Positions 7,561-15,259 of a stretch of 64,000 nucleotides of DNA are shown here, piece after piece. The position numbers and the translations under genes are program-made. The notes below the pieces were generated by a model that was given only the letters and a program-made list of their open reading frames with translations, had not been told where the DNA came from and searched no databases. The first letter of the stretch is position 1. Each line of letters opens with the position of its first letter. Origin of the DNA: an uncultured Rhodospirillaceae bacterium (GTDB taxonomy: Bacteria; Pseudomonadota; Alphaproteobacteria; Azospirillales; Azospirillaceae); NCBI GenBank assembly GCA_937927415.1, contig CALBDS010000059.1, positions 137,439 to 201,438 of the forward strand, given 5' to 3'.

Positions 7561-8578
7561 CCGGGTGCAGAGTGCGGCCCCCCTGCCGGCGGGCGCGGAA
7601 GAGGATTACCGGGCCATCCGCACCGCGGCGGGCATCACCGACGTCAGCGCCATGGGCAAGTTCCATCTGCGCGGCGCCGCCATGGAGGCGCTGGACCGGC
7701 TGGTCGCCGGCAACCTCAACCGGCTGATGGAAAACAGCATCCGCTGGACGGCCATCCTGGACGAGGACGGGCGGGTGGTGGCCGATGTTCAGGTCTACAA
7801 CCGCTTCGACAGCTATCTGGTTACCTGTGCCCCCGCCCAGCGGGCGGCGGTGGCGGAACTGCTGGCCGCCCTCGGCCCGGATGACGAGGTGGAGGACGCC
7901 ACCGACACCCTGGCCGCCATCGCGGTGGAAGGGCCGCTGGCCCTGGACATTCCCCACGCCATCGTCGGCATGGACGGCAGCGGCCTGGGCCTGCTGAAGT
8001 TCGTCGATGTGGACGTGTTCGGGCGGCAGGTGCTGCTGAGCCGCATCGGTTTCAGCGGCGAATACGGCTATGTCTTCTTCCTCGACCCCGCCGACGCCCC
8101 CCAGCTTGTGGAACGCATCGTCGAGGTGTGCCCGGCGGCGCGGGTCTGCGGGCCGGAGATCCAGGACCGTCTGCGGCTGGAGGTGCGCGCCTACACCCCC
8201 GCCAGCCATTTCCTGCGCGGTGAAACGGCGCTGCAGGCCGGGCTGCACTGGATGATCGATTTCCGCAAGGACGCGTTCCAGGGCCGCGATGCGGTGATGG
8301 CGGAAAAGGCGGCGGGGCTGGTCCGGCGGCTGCTGGGCTTCACCCTCGACGGTTCGGCGGTTCCGGCCCCCGGCACGCCGGTCACCGACGGGGCCGACGC
8401 GGTGGGCTATGTCGCCGCCGCCGCCTGGTCCCCGGCGCTGGAGCGCACCATCGGCCTGGTCTATCTCGACGAGGCGTATGCCTGCGTCGGCGTGCCGCTG
8501 GGCGTGGAAGGCGGGGCGCTGCGCACCGTGTCCACCCCGTTCCTGACCACCCAGAGCACGCGGGCGGCGGCGCGATGA
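7550..8578 (+). CDS. GcvT-like (aminomethyltransferase family) folate enzyme in acyl cluster
   Basis: A 342-residue protein of the GcvT/YgfZ/DmdA superfamily, whose members bind tetrahydrofolate and move or remove one-carbon groups. Recognisable family segments are GITDVSAMGKF near the N-terminus, WTAILDEDGRVVADVQVY (where classical GcvT has an Asp-Asp pair, here Ala-Asp), the folate-site motif IGFSGEYGY, and RLRLEVRAYTPASHFL followed by the C-terminal barrel. It is not in a glycine-cleavage operon: no gcvH or gcvP is near. Instead it overlaps an acyl carrier gene by 11 bases and the ketosynthase gene by ATGA. I infer a one-carbon transfer or demethylation on a carrier-bound or amino-acid substrate. 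The changed Asp makes a plain aminomethyltransferase less likely. Confidence 0.75.
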   Translation: MLIDRVQSAAPLPAGAEEDYRAIRTAAGITDVSAMGKFHLRGAAMEALDRLVAGNLNRLMENSIRWTAILDEDGRVVADVQVYNRFDSYLVTCAPAQRAAVAELLAALGPDDEVEDATDTLAAIAVEGPLALDIPHAIVGMDGSGLGLLKFVDVDVFGRQVLLSRIGFSGEYGYVFFLDPADAPQLVERIVEVCPAARVCGPEIQDRLRLEVRAYTPASHFLRGETALQAGLHWMIDFRKDAFQGRDAVMAEKAAGLVRRLLGFTLDGSAVPAPGTPVTDGADAVGYVAAAAWSPALERTIGLVYLDEAYACVGVPLGVEGGALRTVSTPFLTTQSTRAAAR

Positions 8579-11103
8579 CCGGCGGTGTGGCAGCGGTGAA
8601 ACCGCTTGTGTCAGAATCGGTGAAACCGCTTGTGTCGGGATCGGCCGAGCCGGTGATCGTCACCGGCGTCGGGCTGGTGACCGCGCTTGGCGGCGACAGC
8701 CGGGCGACGTGGCAGGGGATCGCGGCAGGCGGGACGGCGCTGGCCCCCATCACCGGCTGGGACGCCGGGCGCTACCCCAACCGCCACGCGGGCGAGGTGC
8801 ATGGCGTGCGCCTGCCGCCCGCCCTGGCGGCGCGGGGGGCCGGGCGTTATGACCGCTGCCACCAGTTCCTGCTGACCGCCACCGCCGAGGCGCTGGCGCA
8901 AGCGGGGTTGGACGGTGACGGGCTGGGGGGGATCGACCCGGCGCGGGTGGGGGTGATCCTCGGCTCGTCCCTCGGCGGCACGCGGTCGGCGCAGATGTAC
9001 GAGCGCCGCCGGCTGGCCGAGGGGCGGGCGGTGGGGCGGCTTCTGCGCGATTACCTGCTGCACACCTGCCTGGACGCCGTGACCGCCATGTTCGGCTTCC
9101 GCGGGCCGCGGACGGTGTTTTCCACCGCCTGCACCGCCTCCACCATCGCCATTGCCTATGCCTTCGAGTTGCTGCGGCGCGGGCGGGTGGACATGGTGAT
9201 TACGGGCGGCGTCGATCCGCTGACCGAACTGACGCTGGCCGGTTTCTCCAGCATGAACAACGTGTCGCCGCAGGCCTGCGCCCCCTTCAGCCAGCCGACC
9301 GGGCTGACCATGGGCGAAGGGGCGGGGATTCTGGTGCTGGAGCGGGACTCCGTCGCCGCCGCCCGGCGGGCGCGTCCGCGGGCGCGGGTGATGGGCTATG
9401 GCCTGGGCTGCGACGCCCACCACGCCACATCCCCCGATCCCAGCGGCAAGGTGCAGGTCGCGACGGCGCGGACGGCGCTGGCCATGGCCGGGCTGGGGCC
9501 GGACGATCTCGATTACGTCAACGCCCACGGCACCGGCACCGTCGGCAACGACGAGGTGGAAACCCGTTCGCTGCGCATCCTGCTGGGTGAGCGGGCCGGG
9601 CGGGTGCCGGTGTCGTCGCAAAAGGGCGCCCTGGGCCACACGCTGGGGGCTGCCGGGGGCGTGGAAGCGGCCCTGACCGTGGTGGCGGTGGAGGAGGGGG
9701 CCGTTCCCCCGACCGCCAATTTCACCGGGCCGCGGCCCCATTGCGATCTGGATTATGTGCCCGGCACCGCGCGCCCGTGGGACATCCGCCACGCGCTGAG
9801 TCAGAATTTCGCCTTCGGCGGCAACAACGCCGCCCTGGTGTTCGCCCACCCCGCCGCCCCGCCGCCCGCGGTGCCCGCCGCCCCGGCGGCCCCCCGCGTG
9901 GTGGTGACCGGGCTGGGGGTGGTCACCCCGGCGGCGCTGTCGGCGGACGAATTGCGCGGTCTGTTCGACAGCGACCGCACCGCCATCGCCCCGGTGCGCC
10001 GGTTCGACACCGCCGATCTGCCGTCCCGGCTGGCCGCGGCGTTCGATGTCTTCCAGCCGGAAAAGCTGACCCGCGCGTCGGTGCGGCGGATGGACCGTTT
10101 CGGCTGCTTCACCCTGCTGGCCGCGGAAATGGCGCTGAAGCACAGCGGCCTGCGTCTGGCCCCGGACAATCAGGACCGGGTGGGGATCATCGCCGGCACC
10201 ACCCACGGGCCGGTGTCCAGTTGCCAGAGCTTTTACCGCCCCGTGGCCGCCGACGACGGGCAGCGGCTCAATCCCGCGCTGTTCCCCAACACGGTGTTCA
10301 ACGCCGGGGTGGGGCAGGCGGCGATCCATCTGCGCACCAAGGGCTGCAACATCGCGCTGAGCTGCGGTTTCGCCGCCGGGCTGAGCGCGCTTGCCACCGC
10401 CAGCGACCTGATCCGCGCCGGGTCCGCCGACCTGATCCTGGCCGGCGGGGTGGACGAGGTGGAACGCTGCATTCTGGAAGGGTACGCCGCCGTCCGCGCC
10501 ATCGCCCCCCTGGCCCGCGGCGGCAGCGGGGTGGAGGGTTGCACCCCCTTCGCCGCCGCCGGCAGCGGGCCGGTGCTGGGCGAGGGCGGGGTGATGCTGG
10601 CCTTGGAGCGGTTGGACCGGGCGCAGGCCCGCGGCGCCCGCATCCTGGCTGAAGTGGCCGGGTGGGGCGGGTCCGCCGACACGCCGCTGGATCGTGGCCG
10701 CGACCCCGGCGGCGAGGGCATCGCCGACGCCATCCGCGCCGCCCTGGCCGACGCCGGGGTGACGGCGCCGGATGTGGATCTGGTGGCCGCCGCCGGCCTG
10801 TCCCACCCGCTGATCGACCGGGCGGAGGCCGCGGCCCTGGCCCGCGTGTTCGGCGAACGGGCGGTGCCGGTCACAGCCTTGTCGGCCCGTTTCGGCAGCA
10901 GCGCCGTCACCCCGGCGGTGGCCGCCGCCGCCGTGGCGCTCGGCATGGGCGACGGCTTCGCCCCCTGGGCGCCCGGTCCCGCCGACGCGGTTCTTCCCCT
11001 GCTGACCGCCGCCGGCGGTGCGGCGCCCCGCGTGGCCCTGGTCAACGGGCTGTCGCTGGGGGGGACGAACTATTCCCTGGTTCTCAAACGTTTCGAGGGC
11101 TGA
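8575..11103 (+). CDS. ketosynthase-chain-length-factor fusion (KS-CLF in one chain)
   Basis: An 842-residue tandem of two beta-ketoacyl synthase domains. Domain 1 (about 25-425) has the full triad: Cys186 in FSTACTAST, His318 in VNAHGTGT and His355 in KGALGHTLGAAG. A linker of Ala/Pro repeats (about 426-440) leads to domain 2 (440-840), which has lost the active site. Its elbow reads LSCGFAAG, putting Phe599 where the nucleophile should be with a Cys two places earlier. The first His is replaced (VAAAGLSHP) and the second is absent. Domain 2 is therefore a chain-length-factor or initiation partner. KS and CLF are usually two separate proteins in type II systems. The ATG overlaps the GcvT-like stop as ATGA. 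The N-terminus holds an 8-residue tandem duplication (VKPLVSES/VKPLVSGS). Confidence 0.88.
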   Translation: MTGGVAAVKPLVSESVKPLVSGSAEPVIVTGVGLVTALGGDSRATWQGIAAGGTALAPITGWDAGRYPNRHAGEVHGVRLPPALAARGAGRYDRCHQFLLTATAEALAQAGLDGDGLGGIDPARVGVILGSSLGGTRSAQMYERRRLAEGRAVGRLLRDYLLHTCLDAVTAMFGFRGPRTVFSTACTASTIAIAYAFELLRRGRVDMVITGGVDPLTELTLAGFSSMNNVSPQACAPFSQPTGLTMGEGAGILVLERDSVAAARRARPRARVMGYGLGCDAHHATSPDPSGKVQVATARTALAMAGLGPDDLDYVNAHGTGTVGNDEVETRSLRILLGERAGRVPVSSQKGALGHTLGAAGGVEAALTVVAVEEGAVPPTANFTGPRPHCDLDYVPGTARPWDIRHALSQNFAFGGNNAALVFAHPAAPPPAVPAAPAAPRVVVTGLGVVTPAALSADELRGLFDSDRTAIAPVRRFDTADLPSRLAAAFDVFQPEKLTRASVRRMDRFGCFTLLAAEMALKHSGLRLAPDNQDRVGIIAGTTHGPVSSCQSFYRPVAADDGQRLNPALFPNTVFNAGVGQAAIHLRTKGCNIALSCGFAAGLSALATASDLIRAGSADLILAGGVDEVERCILEGYAAVRAIAPLARGGSGVEGCTPFAAAGSGPVLGEGGVMLALERLDRAQARGARILAEVAGWGGSADTPLDRGRDPGGEGIADAIRAALADAGVTAPDVDLVAAAGLSHPLIDRAEAAALARVFGERAVPVTALSARFGSSAVTPAVAAAAVALGMGDGFAPWAPGPADAVLPLLTAAGGAAPRVALVNGLSLGGTNYSLVLKRFEG
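8595..8642 (+). repeat. 24-bp in-frame tandem duplication in KS N-terminus
   Basis: Bases 8595-8618 and 8619-8642 are two copies of one 24-base unit with two mismatches (agaatc versus gggatc at the end). The duplication adds eight residues ahead of the first conserved ketosynthase strand. It looks like a recent replication-slippage event in an unconserved leader and should be length-variable among strains. Confidence 0.85.
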
Positions 11104-11107
11104 TCCC

Positions 11108-12253
11108 GTGCCCAAGGATAACTCCGCCACCCCATCCGCCGTCTTCCCGGTTTCCCCGTCCGCCGTTTTCCAGACGGTGGAGATCACGGCGGCCACGGCC
11201 CATCTGATCCCGCCGCTGCTCTACCGGGGCTTCGGCTACACCTACACCGACCATTCCCTCTACACCGAAGAGGGGGTGGCGGCGGTCCTGGCGGGCGGGC
11301 GCACGCGGTTCTTCGCCGCTCTCGACGCGCCGCCGGAACGCGGCGGGCGGGCGGTGGCGATGATGGCCATGCGCTTTTGCTACCCGTCGCGGGACATCGC
11401 CGAGTTGGGGTTGCTGCTGGTCGATCCGGCGGTGCCGGCGGCGGCGGCGGGGCAGTTGCTGCGCCTGCTGACCGGCTGCATCGTCGAGGCGGTGCGCACC
11501 CTGGCCGCCACCGAAGGGCTGCGGGCGCTGGCCTCCACCGAAGTGACGGTGCACAGCCTGACCCAGCGGCTGGTCGGCACCTTCGATTTCACCACGACCG
11601 GGATTTATCTGGGCTGGACACCGGCGTGGGGCGAGCATCTGCGGCTGCTGCCTTCCGACCGTCTGTCGGGATCGGGCCACAGCCGCGAGGCGCAGCGGGT
11701 GCAGCGGCTGATGAGCCAGCGGCGGACGGAAACCGTGTCGGTCCGCCCCTTCCCCAGCCGGATCGCCCCCTATGCGGTGACCCCGCCGACCCGCTTCGCG
11801 CCGCTGCTGCGGGCGCTGTACGACGGGCTGAAGCTGCCGGTGACCTTCACCACGGCCGAACCGGCGGCGGCCCACGACAGTACGGTGGATGTGCGGCTCG
11901 ACCTGCGGCGCAGTCTGGCGGTGATCGAGGCGGTGACGGTGGGGGCCGATGCCGTTCCGGCGGTGCTGGACCGCTTCATCCATGCCCGCGACGGCATGAT
12001 CGACGTGATCCATGTGGTGCTGCCGCTGAACGGGGTGGACATCGATCCGCTGGTGACGGCGCTGCTGAATCTGGGGTGCGTGTGGGGGGCGCTGATCCCC
12101 TTTTACCGGGGGTATGACGTGATCGTGTTGCAGTATCTGAACGGCGTGGATGTGGAATTGGAGATGCCCGACCTCCATTCGCCGCTGGCCCGCCGCATCC
12201 TGACCGAAATCCGCAGCGACGAGGCGGCCCATACCCACGGGGGTGGAGCATGA
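11108..12253 (+). CDS. GNAT-like acyltransferase-type protein of the acyl cluster
   Basis: A 381-residue protein with a GTG start four bases after the ketosynthase stop; the preceding GAGGG (11095-11099) serves as ribosome-binding site. The N-terminal half resembles an N-acetyltransferase fold: the segment IAELGLLLVDPAVPAAAAGQ corresponds to the CoA-binding strand and loop, and STEVTVHSLTQRL to the late helix found in a subset of GNAT proteins. The C-terminal half (about 200-375) ends with DVIHVVLPLNGVDID and a beta-rich part of unclear identity. Transfer of an acyl group to an amine, such as one on Dap, would suit the cluster, but this is inference and the fold call is tentative. Confidence 0.6.
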   Translation: MPKDNSATPSAVFPVSPSAVFQTVEITAATAHLIPPLLYRGFGYTYTDHSLYTEEGVAAVLAGGRTRFFAALDAPPERGGRAVAMMAMRFCYPSRDIAELGLLLVDPAVPAAAAGQLLRLLTGCIVEAVRTLAATEGLRALASTEVTVHSLTQRLVGTFDFTTTGIYLGWTPAWGEHLRLLPSDRLSGSGHSREAQRVQRLMSQRRTETVSVRPFPSRIAPYAVTPPTRFAPLLRALYDGLKLPVTFTTAEPAAAHDSTVDVRLDLRRSLAVIEAVTVGADAVPAVLDRFIHARDGMIDVIHVVLPLNGVDIDPLVTALLNLGCVWGALIPFYRGYDVIVLQYLNGVDVELEMPDLHSPLARRILTEIRSDEAAHTHGGGA

Positions 12254-13011
12254 GCGGCACCGACCGGCCCTTCGCCGACCGCATTGCCCTGGTCACCGGC
12301 GGGGGGCGGGGCATCGGGGCGGCGGTGTCCCGGCTGCTGGGGCGCCGCGGCGCCTTCGTCTGGATCAACTACGCCGCCGACGAGGCCGCCGCCGTCCAGA
12401 CGCTGGAGGCCATCCGCGCCGACGGCGGCGACGGTGCCGTCGTCCAGGCCGACATCGCCGATTCCGCGGCGGTGACCGGGATGATGGAGCGCATCCGCAC
12501 CGACACCCGCCGTCTGGACCTGCTGGTCAACAACGCCTCCATCCTGCGTGACGGGCTGCTGGCGACCATGGTGGAAGAGGACTGGCGCGCGGTCATCGAC
12601 ACCAACCTGAACGGCACCTTCACCGTGACCCGTCAGGCCGTCCGCCTGATGGCCGCCCGCAAGTTCGGGCGGATCGTGACCATGAGTTCGGCCAGCGGCA
12701 TCAGCGGCACGGCGGGGCAGTGCAACTATGCCTCCACCAAGGCCGGGCTGATTGCCTTCACCCGATCCCTGGCGCTGGAGGTGGCGGGGTACGACATCCG
12801 CGTCAACTGCGTGGCACCGGGCTGCATCGAAACCAAGATGTTCGCCCAGATCCCCATGGAGCGGCGCAAGGCCCTGATCGCCCAGACCGCCATGAAGCGT
12901 CTGGGCCGCCCGGAAGAGGTGGCGGAGGCGGTCGCCTTCCTGCTGTCGGACGCCGCATCCTACATCACCGGCCAGACCATCCTGGTGGATGGCGGGCTGA
13001 TCCACCACTGA
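12250..13011 (+). CDS. 3-oxoacyl-ACP reductase (FabG-like SDR)
   Basis: A 253-residue short-chain dehydrogenase with the NADPH loop TGGGRGIGAAV, the NNAS motif and the catalytic Ser...Tyr-x3-Lys set in SSASGISGTAGQCNYASTK. The C-terminus DAASYITGQTILVDGGL is standard for FabG. It reduces 3-ketoacyl-ACP to the 3-hydroxy form, which the fused FabZ-type domain can dehydrate. There is no enoyl reductase in the cluster, so conjugated double bonds would persist; this points to a polyene or polyunsaturated chain. The ATG overlaps the preceding stop by four bases. Confidence 0.88.
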   Translation: MSGTDRPFADRIALVTGGGRGIGAAVSRLLGRRGAFVWINYAADEAAAVQTLEAIRADGGDGAVVQADIADSAAVTGMMERIRTDTRRLDLLVNNASILRDGLLATMVEEDWRAVIDTNLNGTFTVTRQAVRLMAARKFGRIVTMSSASGISGTAGQCNYASTKAGLIAFTRSLALEVAGYDIRVNCVAPGCIETKMFAQIPMERRKALIAQTAMKRLGRPEEVAEAVAFLLSDAASYITGQTILVDGGLIHH

Positions 13012-13023
13012 CGGGGGCGCGCG

Positions 13024-14292
13024 GTGTTCGGGGACCGGGAAACCGCCCTTCCCATCGGCGGCTGGGAACGGGCGATGCTGAACGCCCACACGGCCGATGA
13101 CGGGTTTTGCGTCAACTGGACGGTGGCGTTGGACGCGGCCCCCGATCCGGCGGCGGTGGCGGTGGCGCTGGACGCGGTGCGCCCGGCCTTCCCCCGCTAT
13201 TTCGCCCTGGCCCGGCGGGGGGCGGACGGCTGGTTTCTGACCGGCGGCCTGCCCGCCGCGGCGGTCATCCGCACCCACGGCGGGCAGGAGGGCGGGCTTG
13301 CCGGTTTTGCCGGGCGGCTGGCCCGTACCCGGCTGGACCCGGAGCGTGACGGGCTGTTCCGCTGCCATCTGGTGGACGGCCCCGATCCGCTGCTGGCGTT
13401 CCAGGCCACCCATGTGGTGGGCGACGGGCACACCAACCACGCCTTCCGCACCGCCTTCGCCGCCGCCCTTGCCCAGGTGGCGGAGGGGCGGCGGCCGGAG
13501 CCGCTGCCCCCCGCCCCGGACCACCCGCCCGCCGGGCCGGACGATGTGGCCGCCCTGCTGGCCCCCGACCCGCGGGCCTTCGCCGTCGAATTGCGCGGGA
13601 TGCGGCATCCGGTGGTGCCGTTCCTGCCGGCGGGGGCGGGGGATGCGCCGGTGCGGGTGTTCCGGGCGGTGGTGCCGCTGGACCGTTTCGCCCCGGTGAT
13701 GCGGCGGGCCGCCGGGCTGGGGGTGACGCCGCTGGCCCTGACGCTTGCCGCCCTGTGCGGGGCGGTGGGGGTGGAGATGGCGCCGCTCGACCCCACACGA
13801 GGGGAATTCCTGCTGCCGCAGGTGCCGCGGGATTTCCGCGCCGCCCTGAAGCGCCCGGCGGACACCGGCAATCTGGTCTATGCCCAGGGCGTGCCGCTGC
13901 TGCCCGCCGACCCGGCGGATACCGACGAACTGTCCCGCGTGGTGCAGGACCGCATGCGCCGGGGGCAGGCCAACCGGCTGATGTACCGCCACTTTCTGCA
14001 CGAGTTGAAGACGGGCGAGCGCCCGCCGCCGCCGGTGGGGCGGGTGGAGCCGCTGCCGGTGTTCGGCGTGACCGAGATTCCCAACCGCGGCGGGGTGGAG
14101 CGGCTGGGGGGTGCGCGCGTGCTCGACACCGTGTTCCAGACGCCGGTGCTGACCCGCCGCTTTGCCGGCGGGGCGGTGCATCTGGGCTGTGCCGTCCGCT
14201 GCCCCGCCGATGGCGGGCCGGCGGTGCGGCGGCTGTTCGACGGGCTGCTGGAGCGGCTGTTCGGGGATATTCCCCCATGGGATTTGCTGTGA
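13024..14292 (+). CDS. condensation/PapA-type acyltransferase with HxxxDG motif
   Basis: A 422-residue protein starting with GTG, 12 bases after the ketoreductase stop. The active-site motif HVVGDG (within ATHVVGDGHTNH, about residue 130) is the HxxxDG of the chloramphenicol-acetyltransferase-like superfamily, which includes NRPS condensation domains, PapA-type acyltransferases and WES enzymes. The remainder is proline- and alanine-rich with weakly conserved strands, the usual state of this superfamily. It could join the carrier-bound acyl chain to an amine or hydroxyl, for example Dap. Length fits a stand-alone condensation-like acyltransferase. The assignment rests mainly on the motif and its context. 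Confidence 0.65.
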   Translation: MFGDRETALPIGGWERAMLNAHTADDGFCVNWTVALDAAPDPAAVAVALDAVRPAFPRYFALARRGADGWFLTGGLPAAAVIRTHGGQEGGLAGFAGRLARTRLDPERDGLFRCHLVDGPDPLLAFQATHVVGDGHTNHAFRTAFAAALAQVAEGRRPEPLPPAPDHPPAGPDDVAALLAPDPRAFAVELRGMRHPVVPFLPAGAGDAPVRVFRAVVPLDRFAPVMRRAAGLGVTPLALTLAALCGAVGVEMAPLDPTRGEFLLPQVPRDFRAALKRPADTGNLVYAQGVPLLPADPADTDELSRVVQDRMRRGQANRLMYRHFLHELKTGERPPPPVGRVEPLPVFGVTEIPNRGGVERLGGARVLDTVFQTPVLTRRFAGGAVHLGCAVRCPADGGPAVRRLFDGLLERLFGDIPPWDLL

Positions 14293-14299
14293 GGAACGC

Positions 14300-15259
14300 A
14301 TGAACGGTGTGGCGGAAACCGGGGCGGTGGTGGCGGTCTTCCCCGGCCAGGGATCGCAGCGGGCCGGGATGGGCCGTGACTTCGCCGCGGCCTTTCCCGC
14401 GTCGATGGCGGCGTTCGAGGAGGCGTCCGACGCTCTGGGCATCGACATGACGGCGCTGTGCTTCGGGCGCGACCCGCGGCTGAACCTGACGGAATTCACC
14501 CAACCGGCGCTTCTGACCGTCGAAACCGCCATGATGCGGGTGCTGGTGGGCGAATTCGGCTTTGCCCCCACCCTGTTTGCCGGTCACAGTCTGGGCGAAT
14601 ACACGGCCCTGGTGGCCGCCGGGGTGATGCCGCTGGGCCAGGCCGTCGCCCTGGTGCGCGAACGGGGCCGGCTGATGCAGCAGGCGGTGGCGCCGGGGGT
14701 GGGGGCCATGGCCGCCGTCACCCAGCGCCGCATCGACCGCGAGGCTTTGCTTGGCTGTCTCGATGGGTTGTGCGTGGATCTGGCCAACGACAACGCGCCG
14801 GGGCAGGCGGTGATCTCCGGCCTTGCCGGGGATGTCGCGGTGGCGCTGGAGCGGCTGCGCGGCCACGACGCCTTCCAGGGGGCGCAGGCCCGGATGCTGA
14901 ACGTGTCCGCCCCCTTCCACGGCCGTCTGATGGCCGGGATCGAACCCCATTTCCGCCCGTTGCTGGAGGAGGCCTCATCGGCGTGGGCGGTGGATGGGGC
15001 GGCGCGCGTGATTGCCAACGTGACCGCCGAACCCTATGCCCCCCACCGGGCAGCTGTGGTGGACGGGCTGGTGCGGCAGGTGGCGGGCCGGGTCCGCTGG
15101 GTGGAAACCATGGAAGCCATCGGGCGGCTGACTCCGACGGCGGTGGTGGAGGTGGGGCCGGTGGCGACCCTGCGCGGTTTTTTCCAGATGGCCGGGGTGC
15201 GCGCCCAGGCGGTGACCGACGTGGCCGCGGCCCGCGCCCTGGCAAAGGGGCCGTGGTGA
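14300..15259 (+). CDS. malonyl-CoA:ACP acyltransferase (FabD-like)
   Basis: A 319-residue acyltransferase with the N-terminal signature FPGQGSQRAGMG, the nucleophile serine in GHSLGEYTALVAAGV, the carboxylate-binding arginine region RERGRLMQQA, and the catalytic histidine in SAPFHGRLM. It should load extender units, most likely malonate, on the two carriers of the operon. The start at 14300 has AGGAA nearby (14292-14296). The stop TGA shares one base with the ATG of the AMP-ligase (TGATG), a reinitiation arrangement. A cluster-specific FabD beside its own carriers and ketosynthase marks this as a secondary-metabolism copy. Confidence 0.88.
   Translation: MNGVAETGAVVAVFPGQGSQRAGMGRDFAAAFPASMAAFEEASDALGIDMTALCFGRDPRLNLTEFTQPALLTVETAMMRVLVGEFGFAPTLFAGHSLGEYTALVAAGVMPLGQAVALVRERGRLMQQAVAPGVGAMAAVTQRRIDREALLGCLDGLCVDLANDNAPGQAVISGLAGDVAVALERLRGHDAFQGAQARMLNVSAPFHGRLMAGIEPHFRPLLEEASSAWAVDGAARVIANVTAEPYAPHRAAVVDGLVRQVAGRVRWVETMEAIGRLTPTAVVEVGPVATLRGFFQMAGVRAQAVTDVAAARALAKGPW

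Noticed and set aside
7550..8578. Glycine cleavage T protein as a housekeeping gene
   Set aside because: No gcvH/gcvP nearby, overlaps with ACP and ketosynthase genes, and the Asp-Asp pair is changed to Ala-Asp.
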